In this document: positions 7,617 to 16,187 of the stretch, one piece after another
Position numbering within the stretch: position 1 is the first letter of the stretch
How the letters are laid out: every line of letters starts with the position of its first letter
Origin: Lachnospiraceae bacterium
GTDB taxonomy: Bacteria > Bacillota > Clostridia > Lachnospirales > Lachnospiraceae
Direction of reading: 5' to 3'
Assembly: GCA_029008875.1 (NCBI GenBank)
Contig: JAQXJP010000042.1
Span: forward strand, 1-64,000
DNA: 64,000 nt
Program-made: the position numbers and the translations under genes
The notes under the pieces: generated by a model
The model's database searches: none
Told to the model about the DNA's origin: nothing
What the model saw: the letters and a program-made list of their open reading frames with translations, nothing else

Positions 7617-8349
7617 GGGGCAAGTCTTAATTGAAGTAAAGAATCTAACCAAATCCTTTGACGGACAGATGGTGTTGAATGGAATTTCCACGCAGATTTG
7701 TCAGGGCGAAGTTGTGGCGATTATCGGTCCTTCCGGCTGTGGCAAGTCCACGTTTCTGCGATCCCTGAATTTGTTGGAGACACCCACGTCCGGCGAGATT
7801 TTGTTTGAGGGAACAAACCTCACTGACAAGAGTGTGGACATCAACAAGGTGCGTCAAAAAATCGGTATGGTGTTTCAGCAGTTTAACCTGTTTCCCAACC
7901 ATACTATCAAGGACAACATTACCCTTGCTCCGGTGACCCTTGGGCTTATGACCAAGGAAGAGGCGGACAAGAAGGCCATGGAACTTCTGGAGAGAGTAGG
8001 GCTCCCGGATAGGGCGAACAGCTATCCCTCCATGCTTTCCGGCGGACAGAAACAGCGCATCGCCATCGCCCGTTCCCTTGCCATGAACCCGGACGTGATG
8101 CTCTTTGACGAGCCCACATCCGCCTTGGATCCGGAGATGGTGGGGGAGGTTCTGGAACTGATGCGGGAGCTGGCTGCAGATGGCATGACCATGGTGGTTG
8201 TCACCCACGAGATGGGATTTGCGCGGGAAGTGGCAAGCCGGGTTATGTTTATCAATGAGGGCGTGATTCAGGAGGAGAATTCCCCCAAAGAATTCTTTGA
8301 AAATCCTCAAAATCAGAGACTGCAGGATTTTCTTTCCAAGGTCCTGTAA
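7606..8349 (+). CDS. polar amino acid ABC transporter ATP-binding protein
   Basis: A 247-residue cytoplasmic ATPase that powers the import complex. Seen: Walker [11 protein letters not shown]-loop [13 protein letters not shown] signature LSGGQKQR, Walker [14 protein letters not shown] and H-loop [10 protein letters not shown], all intact. Full length for the GlnQ/HisP family. GTG 7606 lies inside the end of the permease gene. A strong hairpin terminator at 8380-8411 closes the operon, which consists of binding protein, permease and ATPase. Confidence 0.96.
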   Translation: MIDKGQVLIEVKNLTKSFDGQMVLNGISTQICQGEVVAIIGPSGCGKSTFLRSLNLLETPTSGEILFEGTNLTDKSVDINKVRQKIGMVFQQFNLFPNHTIKDNITLAPVTLGLMTKEEADKKAMELLERVGLPDRANSYPSMLSGGQKQRIAIARSLAMNPDVMLFDEPTSALDPEMVGEVLELMRELAADGMTMVVVTHEMGFAREVASRVMFINEGVIQEENSPKEFFENPQNQRLQDFLSKVL

Positions 8350-8379
8350 ATTATACGATGGATTAAACTGTATATGATA

Positions 8380-8411
8380 AAAAGCGGGGCTGAGAAAACA
8401 GTCCCGCTTTT
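8380..8411. terminator. bidirectional rho-independent terminator
   Basis: AAAAGCGGGGCTG pairs with CAGTCCCGCTTTT over 13 positions around an AGAAAA loop. The A-run and T-run let it serve both the rightward ABC transporter operon and the leftward rubrerythrin fusion gene that converges on it. Confidence 0.85.
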
Positions 8412-8430
8412 GGATTTAGATATTTTCGGT

Positions 8431-8973
8431 TTAGTAGTTCTCCTCGTGAACTTCGAAGTAGCTCTGGGGATGGTTGCAGGTTGGGCATACATCCGGAGCC
8501 TTGGTTCCCACAACAATGTGTCCACAGTTGCGGCACTCCCAAATCTTTACCTCGCTCTTCTCGAAGACAGCGGCAGTCTCCACATTCTTGAGCAGAGCGC
8601 GATATCTCTCCTCATGATGCTTCTCGATTGCGCCAACCAGTCGGAATTTGGCAGCCAACTCCGGGAAGCCCTCCTCCTCTGCGGTTTTGGCAAAGCCCTC
8701 GTACATGTCTGTCCACTCGTAGTTCTCACCGTCTGCGGCAGCCTCCAGGTTGGCCTTGGTGTCGCCGATTCCGTTCAACTCCTTAAACCACATCTTGGCG
8801 TGCTCTTTCTCATTATCCGCGGTCTTCAAAAATAGAGCGGCAATCTGCTCATAGCCTTCCTTTTTCGCAACAGATGCAAAGTAGGTATATTTATTTCTTG
8901 CCTGTGATTCCCCGGCAAATGCTGCCTCCAAATTCTTCTCTGTCTGTGTTCCTGCGTACTTTCCTTTTTCCAT
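8431..8973 (-). CDS. rbr: possible internally started, stand-alone rubrerythrin
   Basis: Nested in-frame in the fusion gene. The ATG at 8973 ([15 protein letters not shown]) is the normal N-terminus of a 180-residue rubrerythrin and is preceded by AAGGAGGAA (bases 8980-8988) seven bases away, a near-perfect ribosome site in the middle of an open frame. Rubrerythrins detoxify hydrogen peroxide in anaerobes. The most economical explanation is that a separate rbr gene with its own ribosome site was joined by loss of the upstream stop codon. Whether both products are made cannot be told from sequence. Confidence 0.5.
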   Translation of the reverse strand: MEKGKYAGTQTEKNLEAAFAGESQARNKYTYFASVAKKEGYEQIAALFLKTADNEKEHAKMWFKELNGIGDTKANLEAAADGENYEWTDMYEGFAKTAEEEGFPELAAKFRLVGAIEKHHEERYRALLKNVETAAVFEKSEVKIWECRNCGHIVVGTKAPDVCPTCNHPQSYFEVHEENY

Positions 8974-10449
8974 TTTAGGTTCCTCCTTCATGATATCTAA
9001 TGTCACATGTGGTGTGGGTGCTCCGCCTGCATGTGCAATATTCGTGTGTTCTGAAATATCTTCGCTGATGGTGCACAAATCATCCACGGATAGACCATGA
9101 ATATCTTTATTGCCCGTGATTCTTGCAAAGGTTCGCAACTCCTCCGCGGAGCATTTGAGATAATTCTCAATCCGCTTTGCTGCCGTGTCGATGTGTAATC
9201 TCGCCCGCAGGTTCTCATCCTGTGTGGCCACACCCACCGGACACATTCCGGTGCCGCAGATACGGTATTGCTGACAGGCAGCTGCCACCATGGCGGCAGA
9301 GGCAATGGCAACGGCATCGGCACCCATGGCAATGGCTTTGGCAAAATCGGAAGATACCCGAAGTCCGCCTGTGATGACCAGATCAATATCCGAGCCCACA
9401 GAGTCCAGATATTTTCTCGCGCGATAGAGCGCGTAGATGGTGGGGACACTGGTGGAGTCCCGGATGATGGCGGGAGATGCTCCCGTTGCGCCGCCTCGTC
9501 CGTCTATGGTGATGAAATCCGGTTTGGCATAGACGCAGAATTCCAAATCTCTCTCAATGCGTCCGGCAGCAATCTTGATACCGATAGGCCGGCCTTCGCT
9601 TCTTGTCCGAAGCTCCGCCACTAACTTCCGCAAATCCTCGGCATTGTCGATTCCGGGGAACTTGGAAGGGCTGATGACATCCTCACCCAGTGGTTTGTTT
9701 CGAATCTTCGCAATTTCCGGGGTAACCTTGCCGCCCGGCAGGTGTCCTCCCATTCCGGGCTTTGTTCCCTGCCCGATTTTTATCTCGATGGCATCGGAAG
9801 TTTTTAGATTCTCATCGGTTACGCTGTACAGATTCGGCACATACTCAAAGATGTATTTATATGCCGCTTCCTTTTCTTCCGGGAGAATGCCTCCCTCACC
9901 GCTGCACATTGCTGTGCCGGCCGCGGCGCTTCCCTTTGCCATAGCAATTTTGGTCTCCTTGGAGAGCGCGCCGAAGGACATGTGGGAGATATACACCGGC
10001 ATATCAAGCACCATGGGCTTTTGGGCGTGCTTTCCGATCACGGTCCTTAAAGATACCTCCTCATGCTCGCCCAGAGGCATGGGGTTTAATTGTGCCCCCA
10101 ACACAAGCACATCGTCCCAGTTGGGCATTTTCATCCGGGTGCCCATGGCCTCGATGGCTGACTTCCCGGTGACAGCCATCTCATGGATTTCTCTCATGTA
10201 ACGGTAGTCGCTGTCCGTCTTGCGGGTTTCCTTCGGGTAACTCAGATCCAAACCCTCGGCATTTATGGAAGCGGGCCTTTTATCGGGTTCCGGCGGAATG
10301 TCTGTCGCTTGTTTCGGCTTTTCCTGTTCCAGCGGTTCAAACCGCTCCGGCGGCTGTTTGCAGACAGGGCATTCTGTCAATTCGGAAAAGGGCTTGCCCT
10401 CCTTTTCTTCATCGTACACATACCCGCAGACGCTACATTTGTAAACCAT
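8431..10449 (-). CDS. rubredoxin / glutamate-synthase-type FMN domain / rubrerythrin fusion protein
   Basis: A 672-residue three-module redox protein. Residues 1-50: rubredoxin with CSVCGY and CPVCKQ. About 60-480: FMN/Fe-S domain of the glutamate synthase type ([42 protein letters not shown], then a 3Fe-4S cysteine cluster in [16 protein letters not shown]). From Met493: complete rubrerythrin with a diiron four-helix bundle ([28 protein letters not shown]) and its own rubredoxin tail (CRNCGH, CPTCNH). It could pass electrons from the flavin domain to the diiron peroxidase within one chain. A full Shine-Dalgarno AAGGAGGAA precedes Met493, so rubrerythrin may also be made alone. The gene lies next to two Fur-family regulators, as expected for peroxide control. 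Confidence 0.92.
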   Translation of the reverse strand: MVYKCSVCGYVYDEEKEGKPFSELTECPVCKQPPERFEPLEQEKPKQATDIPPEPDKRPASINAEGLDLSYPKETRKTDSDYRYMREIHEMAVTGKSAIEAMGTRMKMPNWDDVLVLGAQLNPMPLGEHEEVSLRTVIGKHAQKPMVLDMPVYISHMSFGALSKETKIAMAKGSAAAGTAMCSGEGGILPEEKEAAYKYIFEYVPNLYSVTDENLKTSDAIEIKIGQGTKPGMGGHLPGGKVTPEIAKIRNKPLGEDVISPSKFPGIDNAEDLRKLVAELRTRSEGRPIGIKIAAGRIERDLEFCVYAKPDFITIDGRGGATGASPAIIRDSTSVPTIYALYRARKYLDSVGSDIDLVITGGLRVSSDFAKAIAMGADAVAIASAAMVAAACQQYRICGTGMCPVGVATQDENLRARLHIDTAAKRIENYLKCSAEELRTFARITGNKDIHGLSVDDLCTISEDISEHTNIAHAGGAPTPHVTLDIMKEEPKMEKGKYAGTQTEKNLEAAFAGESQARNKYTYFASVAKKEGYEQIAALFLKTADNEKEHAKMWFKELNGIGDTKANLEAAADGENYEWTDMYEGFAKTAEEEGFPELAAKFRLVGAIEKHHEERYRALLKNVETAAVFEKSEVKIWECRNCGHIVVGTKAPDVCPTCNHPQSYFEVHEENY

Positions 10450-10461
10450 GCAATCCCTCCT

Positions 10462-10824
10462 TTATTTTTTCTCTCTGCATTTGGGGCAGAGGTAGAATAC
10501 TTTTAAATCGTAGGTGATAATTCCTTCTCCCAGCTGGCTTTCCAGGCCTCGTGTCAGATCAGAAAAAGTCACATCGGATACTGCCTTGCAGTTTTTGCAC
10601 ACAAGGTGGTCATGTCGCTTAGCAATATCATAGCGGTCGGGGGAGCCCTCGATGGACAGTTTCCGTATCAGTCCTTCCTGACACAGGGTATTTAGGTTGT
10701 TGTAGACCGTTGCCTGCACAACCTTCGGCTCGATTTTCTTCAGTTCCAGGAAGAGTTGTTCCGCAGTCATGTGCTCTCTGGACTGGCGGACCAATTCTAA
10801 TAGCAATTTTGCATATTTGGTCAC
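10462..10824 (-). CDS. Fur-family transcriptional regulator (PerR-like)
   Basis: A 120-residue metalloregulator with an N-terminal winged helix (TAEQLFLELKKIEP, VVQATVYNNLNTLCQEGLI) and a C-terminal dimer/metal domain with HDHLVCKNC and CPKC, the two CxxC pairs of the structural zinc site. Slightly short for the family because the C-terminal tail is trimmed. It starts 12 bases upstream of the rubredoxin-FMN-rubrerythrin gene on the same strand, so the two are co-transcribed. A Per-box-like site (10843-10857) lies 18 bases ahead of its start, consistent with autoregulation. Sensing of peroxide rather than iron is inferred from the neighbours. Confidence 0.88.
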   Translation of the reverse strand: MTKYAKLLLELVRQSREHMTAEQLFLELKKIEPKVVQATVYNNLNTLCQEGLIRKLSIEGSPDRYDIAKRHDHLVCKNCKAVSDVTFSDLTRGLESQLGEGIITYDLKVFYLCPKCREKK

Positions 10825-10842
10825 CCCACCACCACCTTCACT

Positions 10843-10857
10843 TTAGAATTATTTTAA
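10843..10857. promoter_or_regulatory. Per-box-like operator
   Basis: TTAGAATTATTTTAA matches the Bacillus Per-box consensus TTATAATNATTATAA at all but two specified positions. It lies in the divergent control region between the two Fur-family genes, next to the leftward one. Confidence 0.5.
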
Positions 10858-10916
10858 TTATAATACTTTTTTCTATTTTGTATAGCCGAATATTTTTCCT
10901 TTTTTGATAAAAAATA

Positions 10917-10945
10917 TTGACATAGGGAAGGAAAATGGTTATATT
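10917..10945 (+). promoter_or_regulatory. sigma-A type promoter for the rightward Fur-family gene
   Basis: A perfect -35 TTGACA (10917-10922), a 17-base spacer and -10 TATATT (10940-10945), 40 bases ahead of the ATG at 10985. The AT-rich partial palindrome AATAACAGTAACTATT follows and would cover the transcription start, a plausible operator position. Confidence 0.7.
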
Positions 10946-10984
10946 AATAACAGTAACTATTACTATTTTCGAAAGAGAACAGGT

Positions 10985-11374
10985 ATGGTAAAATATTCAC
11001 GTCAAAGAGAGTGCATATTGAACAATTTGCGGAGCCGCAGGGATCACCCCACCGCTGACATGGTCTACGAGAGTGTCAGGGAGGAACTCCCCAAGATTAG
11101 CCTGGGAACCGTCTACAGGAACCTTTCCCTCTTGGCCGAGAGAGGGCAGATTTTGAAAATTTCCGCAAATGCGGGGGCAGATCGTTTTGATGGCTTCATG
11201 GAGCCGCACAATCACTTTATCTGCAGATGCTGCGGAAAGGTGGAGGATATGGATTATGTACCGACGGAATCGATTACGGAGAATGCGTCCCAATCCTTTG
11301 ACGGAATCATTGACACGTATGAACTGCAATTTTTCGGCAAATGTCGAGATTGTATTTCAGATATAAGAGATTAA
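10985..11374 (+). CDS. perR: Fur-family transcriptional regulator, PerR type
   Basis: A 129-residue metalloregulator: winged helix with HPTADMVYESVREELPKISL and GTVYRNLSLLAERGQI, then FMEPHNHFICRCCGKVEDM and a final CRDC supplying the two CxxC zinc pairs. The regulatory-site histidines and acidic residues (HNHF, ADRFDG) match PerR proteins that sense peroxide by Fe-catalysed His oxidation. ATG 10985 (MVKYSRQRECIL) follows AAGAGAACAGGT; an upstream in-frame ATG would add an implausible Asn/Tyr-rich leader. It stands divergent from a second Fur-family gene and 22 bases ahead of a reverse rubrerythrin gene, so control of peroxide defence is likely. Confidence 0.85.
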   Translation: MVKYSRQRECILNNLRSRRDHPTADMVYESVREELPKISLGTVYRNLSLLAERGQILKISANAGADRFDGFMEPHNHFICRCCGKVEDMDYVPTESITENASQSFDGIIDTYELQFFGKCRDCISDIRD

Positions 11375-11396
11375 AATTATTTAGGAGGAATTTAAA

Positions 11397-11984
11397 ATGG
11401 CAAAATGGGTATGTCCTGTATGTGGTTACGTTCATGAAGGTGATGAGGCTCCGGCAGAGTGTCCGGTATGCCATGTGAGCGGAGATAAGTTCACAAAGGT
11501 GGAAGGCGAGATTAAGCTCGCTGCAGAGCATGAGTTCGGAGTATACGGAGCAACCGTAAAGAATAATCCGGATATCAGCGAAGAGGACAAGAAGTTCATT
11601 TATGAGCAGTTGAAGGCAAACTTCGAGGGTGAGTGCTCCGAGGTTGGTATGTACCTTTGCATGGCAAGAGTTGCGCACCGTGAGGGATATCCGGAGATCG
11701 GATTGTACTGGGAGAAGGCTGCTTACGAAGAGGCAGAGCACGCAGCAAAATTTGCAGAGTTGCTCGGATCTGACTTGGAGGGAAGCATGACCAATTCTAC
11801 CAAGAAGAACCTTGCTTGGAGAGTGGACTGCGAGTTCGGTGCAACCAAGGGTAAGGTAGACCTTGCTACCTGCGCGAAGAAGAATAACCTGGATGCTATT
11901 CATGACACCGTACATGAGATGGCTCGCGACGAGGCTAGACACGGAAAAGCTTTGGAAGGTTTCCTGAAGAGATACTTTGCATAA
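11397..11984 (+). CDS. reverse rubrerythrin (rubredoxin domain at N-terminus)
   Basis: A 195-residue NADH-peroxidase component of the anaerobic oxygen/peroxide defence. Unlike classical rubrerythrin, the rubredoxin domain comes first (CPVCGY, CPVCHV, residues 6-25) and the diiron ferritin-like bundle follows (FEGECSEVGMY, YEEAEHAAKF, EMARDEARHGKALEGF). This order defines the reverse rubrerythrins described in Clostridium acetobutylicum. AGGAGG lies seven bases ahead of the ATG. It is cotranscribed with the PerR-like gene and followed by a strong terminator. Confidence 0.93.
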   Translation: MAKWVCPVCGYVHEGDEAPAECPVCHVSGDKFTKVEGEIKLAAEHEFGVYGATVKNNPDISEEDKKFIYEQLKANFEGECSEVGMYLCMARVAHREGYPEIGLYWEKAAYEEAEHAAKFAELLGSDLEGSMTNSTKKNLAWRVDCEFGATKGKVDLATCAKKNNLDAIHDTVHEMARDEARHGKALEGFLKRYFA

Positions 11985-11987
11985 GCT

Positions 11988-12124
11988 ACAAGCCGAGTAA
12001 GGATAAAATAAAAAATAGCTGGAGGGCATTTATGCACTTCCAGCTATTTTTTATTTTAGACTTATTGGGCGACAGCCCGACAGCGAGAAGGAGCCGAAGG
12101 CGGATTCGAGCTGACTCGGCTTGT
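11988..12124. repeat. 137-bp element bounded by an 11-bp perfect inverted repeat
   Basis: ACAAGCCGAGT at 11988-11998 and ACTCGGCTTGT at 12114-12124 are exact reverse complements. Between them lie the rubrerythrin terminator, a GGGC-GACA-GCCC hairpin (12067-12078) and a second partner for the right arm (AGCCGA, about 12092). The GC-rich stretch 12067-12120 differs from the AT-rich surroundings. It could be a small miniature repeat element or alternative RNA pairing between the operons. Confidence 0.5.
12011..12055 (+). terminator. rho-independent terminator after reverse rubrerythrin
   Basis: AAAAATAGCTGGA pairs with TCCAGCTATTTTT over 13 bases around a 15-base loop and ends in a T-rich tail. 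Confidence 0.9.
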
Positions 12125-12231
12125 TAAAAAACATATCTTTATACCATCTTAATACCACAGAAAAATGCTTAACGCTGTCTTTTTTTTCAAAATTTTATAA
12201 TAAAAGCAGTAGGGGAAAGGAGATACCGGAA

Positions 12232-13569
12232 GTGAATCTATTGAAAAAAATAAGGGAAAAGCTGACTTCTTTTCAGATCATTATATTGGGTTTTGCCGGG
12301 GTGATTCTTATCGGAACCATTCTGCTTATGCTTCCTATTTCTTCCAGCGAGCATCTGTTTACGCCTTTCCATGAAGCTCTGTTCACCGCTACCTCGGCGG
12401 TTTGTGTAACAGGGCTTGTGCTGGTGGACACTGCCTCCCACTGGTCCTATTTCGGTCAGGCAGTGGTTCTGATTCTGATACAGATCGGCGGGTTGGGGGT
12501 GATTACGGTTGCATCCCTTCTGAGCATGATTGCAGGGAGAAAGATTTCCCTTATGCAGAGACAGACCATGCAAAGTGCCCTGTCCGCTCCCCAGGTGGGC
12601 GGAGTTGTGAGACTGACCAGGTTTATCTTTAAGACGGCCTTTTTGTTGGAGCTTTTGGGAGCGCTGGCGCTTCTGCCGCTCTTTTGCAAGAGGTATGGGG
12701 CGGAAGGAATCTGGATGGCGGTGTTCCACTCTGTCTCCGCATTCTGCAATGCGGGCTTTGACATCATGGGGACCAAGACCGGCGCCTTTTCTTCCCTCAC
12801 TTCGTTCCGGGGAAGTATTTACGGGACAGTGGTGTTTTCCATATTGATTGTCGCCGGAGGAATCGGATTTCTGACATGGGAAGATATCGCCACCAAGAGG
12901 ACCCGATTTAGGGAATATCGGATGCAGAGCAAGGTGATTATCTGCACAAGCATTCTTCTGATTCTGGTGCCGGCCTGTCTCTTTTTCTTCGCGGAATTTG
13001 AGGACTTTCCCATGAAGGAGAGGTTCTGTGCTTCGATTTTCCAGTCCGTGACACCGAGAACCGCGGGGTTTAACACGGCGGATTATTCCGGGATGAGTGA
13101 AAACGGATGGGGAATTACCATGATACTTATGTTGATCGGCGGTTCTCCGGGATCCACCGCAGGAGGAATGAAGACAACGACTATAGCCATCCTCTTTGCC
13201 AATGCTATCGCGGTGTTCCGCAAGAGAGACAACACCAATTACTTTGGAAGAAGAATCGGTGATTCCGTGGTAAAAAATGCTGCCACAATCCTCTTCATGT
13301 ACATCACTTTGTCCCTGCTGGGGGCGTTTGTTATCAGCGAGATTGAAAAAATATCTTTGATACAGTGTATGTTTGAGACCATGTCCGCAATCGGAACCGT
13401 CGGGTTGACGCTGGGAATTACACAGCAGCTTGGTATGGTGTCGCAGGTTGTGTTGATTTTGCTGATGTTCTTTGGAAGAGTGGGGGGACTGACCATCATA
13501 TATGCGGCCTTTTCCCACAAGGATACGTACGCATCAAAATACCCTGTTGAAAATATTATGGTGGGATAA
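12232..13569 (+). CDS. ktrB: potassium uptake membrane subunit, KtrB/TrkH family
   Basis: A 445-residue multi-spanning potassium channel-like subunit. Four pore repeats of the TrkH/KtrB superfamily can be seen, including TATSAVCVTGLVLVDTASHW, SVSAFCNAGFDIMG, VTPRTAGFNTADYSGM and MSAIGTVGLTLGI; the glycines of the selectivity filter are kept. GTG 12232 (VNLLKKIREKL) has AAAGGAG nine bases upstream; earlier in-frame codons would add a non-membrane leader without a ribosome site. KtrA, its cytoplasmic gating partner, begins 12 bases after the stop. Confidence 0.93.
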   Translation: MNLLKKIREKLTSFQIIILGFAGVILIGTILLMLPISSSEHLFTPFHEALFTATSAVCVTGLVLVDTASHWSYFGQAVVLILIQIGGLGVITVASLLSMIAGRKISLMQRQTMQSALSAPQVGGVVRLTRFIFKTAFLLELLGALALLPLFCKRYGAEGIWMAVFHSVSAFCNAGFDIMGTKTGAFSSLTSFRGSIYGTVVFSILIVAGGIGFLTWEDIATKRTRFREYRMQSKVIICTSILLILVPACLFFFAEFEDFPMKERFCASIFQSVTPRTAGFNTADYSGMSENGWGITMILMLIGGSPGSTAGGMKTTTIAILFANAIAVFRKRDNTNYFGRRIGDSVVKNAATILFMYITLSLLGAFVISEIEKISLIQCMFETMSAIGTVGLTLGITQQLGMVSQVVLILLMFFGRVGGLTIIYAAFSHKDTYASKYPVENIMVG

Positions 13570-13580
13570 AGGAGAGAATT

Positions 13581-14228
13581 ATGAAATCAGTATTGATTAT
13601 CGGTCTTGGAAATTTTGGAAAACTTGTAGCTAAGCAGGTGAGAGAATTGGGTCATGAAGTGTTGGCGGTGGATAAAAACGAGGAGAGAGTGAATGATATC
13701 CTCCCTGCCGTGACCAACGCGGTGATCGGGGACAGCACCAATGAGAGTTTGCTACACTCTCTTGGGGTCAATAATTTTGACGTGTGCATTGTAACCATCG
13801 CCAATGATTTTCAAAGCTCTCTGGAGACCACATCCCTTCTGAAAGAACTTGGAGCCAAATTTGTAGTGGCCAGGGCAAACCGGGAGGTGCAGGCAAAGTT
13901 TTTGCTGCGCAACGGTGCGGATGAGGTTGTGAATCCGGAGAAACAGATTGCAAAGTGGACAGCAATCCGGTATACCTCCGACCATATCTTAGACTACATT
14001 AAGTTGGACGAGAACCATGCAATTTTCGAGGTGGATGTTCCACCGGAATGGGTGGGGAAGACCATCAGCCAGATAGATATCCGGAAGAAGTACGGAATCA
14101 ATATCATGGCGACCCGGGAGAACGGGAAGATGAATATGTCCGTTCTCCCGGAGACGATGCTCACGGCGGAAAAGACTCTTTTTGTTCTGGGGGAACATAA
14201 GGCAATTCAAAAGTGCTTCCATATTTAA
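13581..14228 (+). CDS. ktrA: potassium uptake regulatory subunit, RCK/TrkA-N protein
   Basis: A 215-residue cytoplasmic protein. Residues 1-130 form a Rossmann RCK_N domain with nucleotide-binding loop IIGLGNFGKLVAKQV and acidic strand end AVDKNEE; residues about 135-215 form RCK_C (FEVDVPPEWVGKTISQIDIR). It gates KtrB in response to nucleotides and, in Firmicutes, often c-di-AMP. GGAGAG precedes the ATG. Its length fits KtrA (about 220 residues), not the double-length TrkA found at 52621-54018. Confidence 0.93.
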   Translation: MKSVLIIGLGNFGKLVAKQVRELGHEVLAVDKNEERVNDILPAVTNAVIGDSTNESLLHSLGVNNFDVCIVTIANDFQSSLETTSLLKELGAKFVVARANREVQAKFLLRNGADEVVNPEKQIAKWTAIRYTSDHILDYIKLDENHAIFEVDVPPEWVGKTISQIDIRKKYGINIMATRENGKMNMSVLPETMLTAEKTLFVLGEHKAIQKCFHI

Positions 14229-14248
14229 CTCTATGGGAGGTGAGCGCT

Positions 14249-14509
14249 TTGGAAAGTATTCTGCTTATCGGAATTATTATTTTCATTATGGCTGTCGGAT
14301 TTTATGTGTCAGGGAAGGCGGATTGTTTTATGGAGGAGGAAGAAACGGAAAAGAAGTCCAAAGAAGTGGAGTGTGAGTTCAGGGAGCCGGCCTGTGTGGT
14401 GATTTCGGGGGATAAGCCCCTCATGGAGATCGATGCGGAAATCGCCGAATTTCGCAGGAAGCACAAACACGTGCAAGTGATTCTGCGGGACGAGTCCATG
14501 CAGGAATAG
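14249..14509 (+). CDS. small single-pass membrane protein between ktrA and kdpD
   Basis: An 86-residue protein of unknown function. TTG 14249 (MESILLIGIIIFIMAVGFYV) has GGGAGG eight bases upstream. An N-terminal membrane helix (about residues 3-20) is followed by an acidic/lysine segment and a small domain with CVVISGDKPLMEIDAEI. It lies 20 bases after ktrA and ahead of the sensor kinase, so it probably belongs to the potassium operon, perhaps as an accessory or sensing subunit (inference). No family is recognised. Confidence 0.7.
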   Translation: MESILLIGIIIFIMAVGFYVSGKADCFMEEEETEKKSKEVECEFREPACVVISGDKPLMEIDAEIAEFRRKHKHVQVILRDESMQE

Positions 14510-14594
14510 GGATAACCCGCCGTCCTCGGAAAAAAATCAGATTGTGAGTCGTAAGATTGGGACAATCATGATAGAATAGTGGAAAAGGAGGCCG

Positions 14595-16187
14595 GTGAAA
14601 GTGAGCAAAGAATACAATTCCTACACAAGGATGAAGACGGATAACACCGGGAAATTTGTCCGCTATATCGTTCCCACCGGGAAGGATATTTTTCTGACTG
14701 CCCTGCTTTTGGGAATTTCAACAGCGCTGGGCATTTTGTTCGGCAAGCTGGGGTTCACGGAGGCCAACATCATTACCATATATATATTGGGAGTTTTATT
14801 CTGTGCCATCATCACCAAGAGTCATGCCTGCAGTCTTATCAGTTCCTTCAGCAGTGTATTGCTGTTCAATTACTTTTTTACGGAGCCGAAGCTGACTTTT
14901 CACGCCTACGAGGCGGGATACACCGTGACCTTCGTCATCATGCTGGTGGCGGCATTGATCACCGGAACCCTTGCCGCCAGACTCAAGGATAGTGCCAAGG
15001 AATCAGCCCAGGCGGCGTATCGGACCAAGGTGCTGTTCGACACCAACCAGTTGCTCCAGAAAGCCAGAAGCGAGGATGAAGTTATTCGGGTGATTGCCAA
15101 CCAGGTGTTGTTGCTTTTGGAAAGAAACGTGGTGATCTACCCCGTGGAGGAGGAAAGGCTCGGCAACGGGTATGTGTTTACCAAGGAAGGATATGGGAAG
15201 GATACTGTATTCCTGGAGGGAAGCGAGAAGAAGATTGCCGAATGGGTAATGGTCAACAAGAAGAAGGCGGGGGCGTCCACAAAGATGTTTCCCGAGGGCA
15301 AGGCCCTGTATCTGGCCATTCGAATCAATGAGTCGGTATATGGGGTCATGGGAATCCACATCGGGCACAATCCGCTGGATTCCTTCGAATACAGTATTTT
15401 GATTTCCATTCTGGGAGAGTGCGCTCTGACTCTTGAAAATATAAAAAACGAGAGGGATAAGGAGGCTGCCGCCCGTATGGCGGAGACGGAGAAACTCAGA
15501 GTCAATCTTCTGCGTACCATATCCCATGATCTGCGCACACCCCTCACCTCCATCTCGGGGAATGCCAGCAACTTGTGCAACCATTACAAACAGCTGGACG
15601 ATGAGACACTAAAGCAGATTTTTTCCGACATCTATGACGATTCGGAATGGCTGATCAATCTGGTGGAGAACCTGCTCTCGGTCACAAGAATCGAAAACGG
15701 TCAGATGCAGTTGAATTCCTCCATTGAACTGGTGGATGACGTGGTGGATGAGGCTATGAGGCATATTGACAGAAACAGTGTGAATCATAACATCGCGGTG
15801 AACCACAGCCAGGAGATGCTCTTTGCGGAGATGGACGCCAAATTGATCGTACAGGTGATTATCAATCTGGTGAACAATGCCATCAAATACACCCAGAAAA
15901 ATTCCGAGATCACCGTGGATGCGGGGGAGGAGGAGGGAAGAGTGTTTATCCGAGTGGCCGACAACGGGCCGGGGATGGACACTTACTCCAAGGAGCATGC
16001 CTTTGACATGTTTTTTACCGGGCAGAACAAGGTGGCGGACAGCAAGCGAAGCCTTGGCCTTGGTCTGGCTCTGTGCAAGACCGTTGTGGAGGCGCACGGC
16101 GGCAGTATCAAGTTGGAGGATAACATCCCAAGCGGGTGTGTGTTCACCTTCTATCTGGTGAAAGGAGACGTGGATATCCATGAGTAA
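14595..16187 (+). CDS. KdpD-like sensor histidine kinase lacking the N-terminal sensor
   Basis: A 530-residue membrane kinase. Residues about 30-130 hold four membrane helices of the KdpD/DUF4118 type, then a GAF-like region (about 140-290), a HisKA helix with the H-box LLRTISHDLRTPLTSI and a HATPase with N-box QVIINLVNNAIKY and G-boxes VADNGPGMD and LGLGLALC. The N-terminal KdpD and Usp domains of the long enzymes are absent, as in several Firmicutes. Two GTG starts (14595 and 14601) follow AAAAGGAG; either is possible. It overlaps the response regulator by eight bases. No kdpFABC pump genes are present, so it may regulate the adjacent ktr genes. Confidence 0.9.
   Translation: MKVSKEYNSYTRMKTDNTGKFVRYIVPTGKDIFLTALLLGISTALGILFGKLGFTEANIITIYILGVLFCAIITKSHACSLISSFSSVLLFNYFFTEPKLTFHAYEAGYTVTFVIMLVAALITGTLAARLKDSAKESAQAAYRTKVLFDTNQLLQKARSEDEVIRVIANQVLLLLERNVVIYPVEEERLGNGYVFTKEGYGKDTVFLEGSEKKIAEWVMVNKKKAGASTKMFPEGKALYLAIRINESVYGVMGIHIGHNPLDSFEYSILISILGECALTLENIKNERDKEAAARMAETEKLRVNLLRTISHDLRTPLTSISGNASNLCNHYKQLDDETLKQIFSDIYDDSEWLINLVENLLSVTRIENGQMQLNSSIELVDDVVDEAMRHIDRNSVNHNIAVNHSQEMLFAEMDAKLIVQVIINLVNNAIKYTQKNSEITVDAGEEEGRVFIRVADNGPGMDTYSKEHAFDMFFTGQNKVADSKRSLGLGLALCKTVVEAHGGSIKLEDNIPSGCVFTFYLVKGDVDIHE

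Noticed and set aside
12085-12124. tRNA-like GGATTCGAG segment
   Set aside because: No acceptor, anticodon or D-arm can be formed around it.
12061-12232. c-di-AMP (ydaO) riboswitch ahead of ktrB
   Set aside because: The region is short, and the conserved ydaO core could not be found; only simple hairpins are present.
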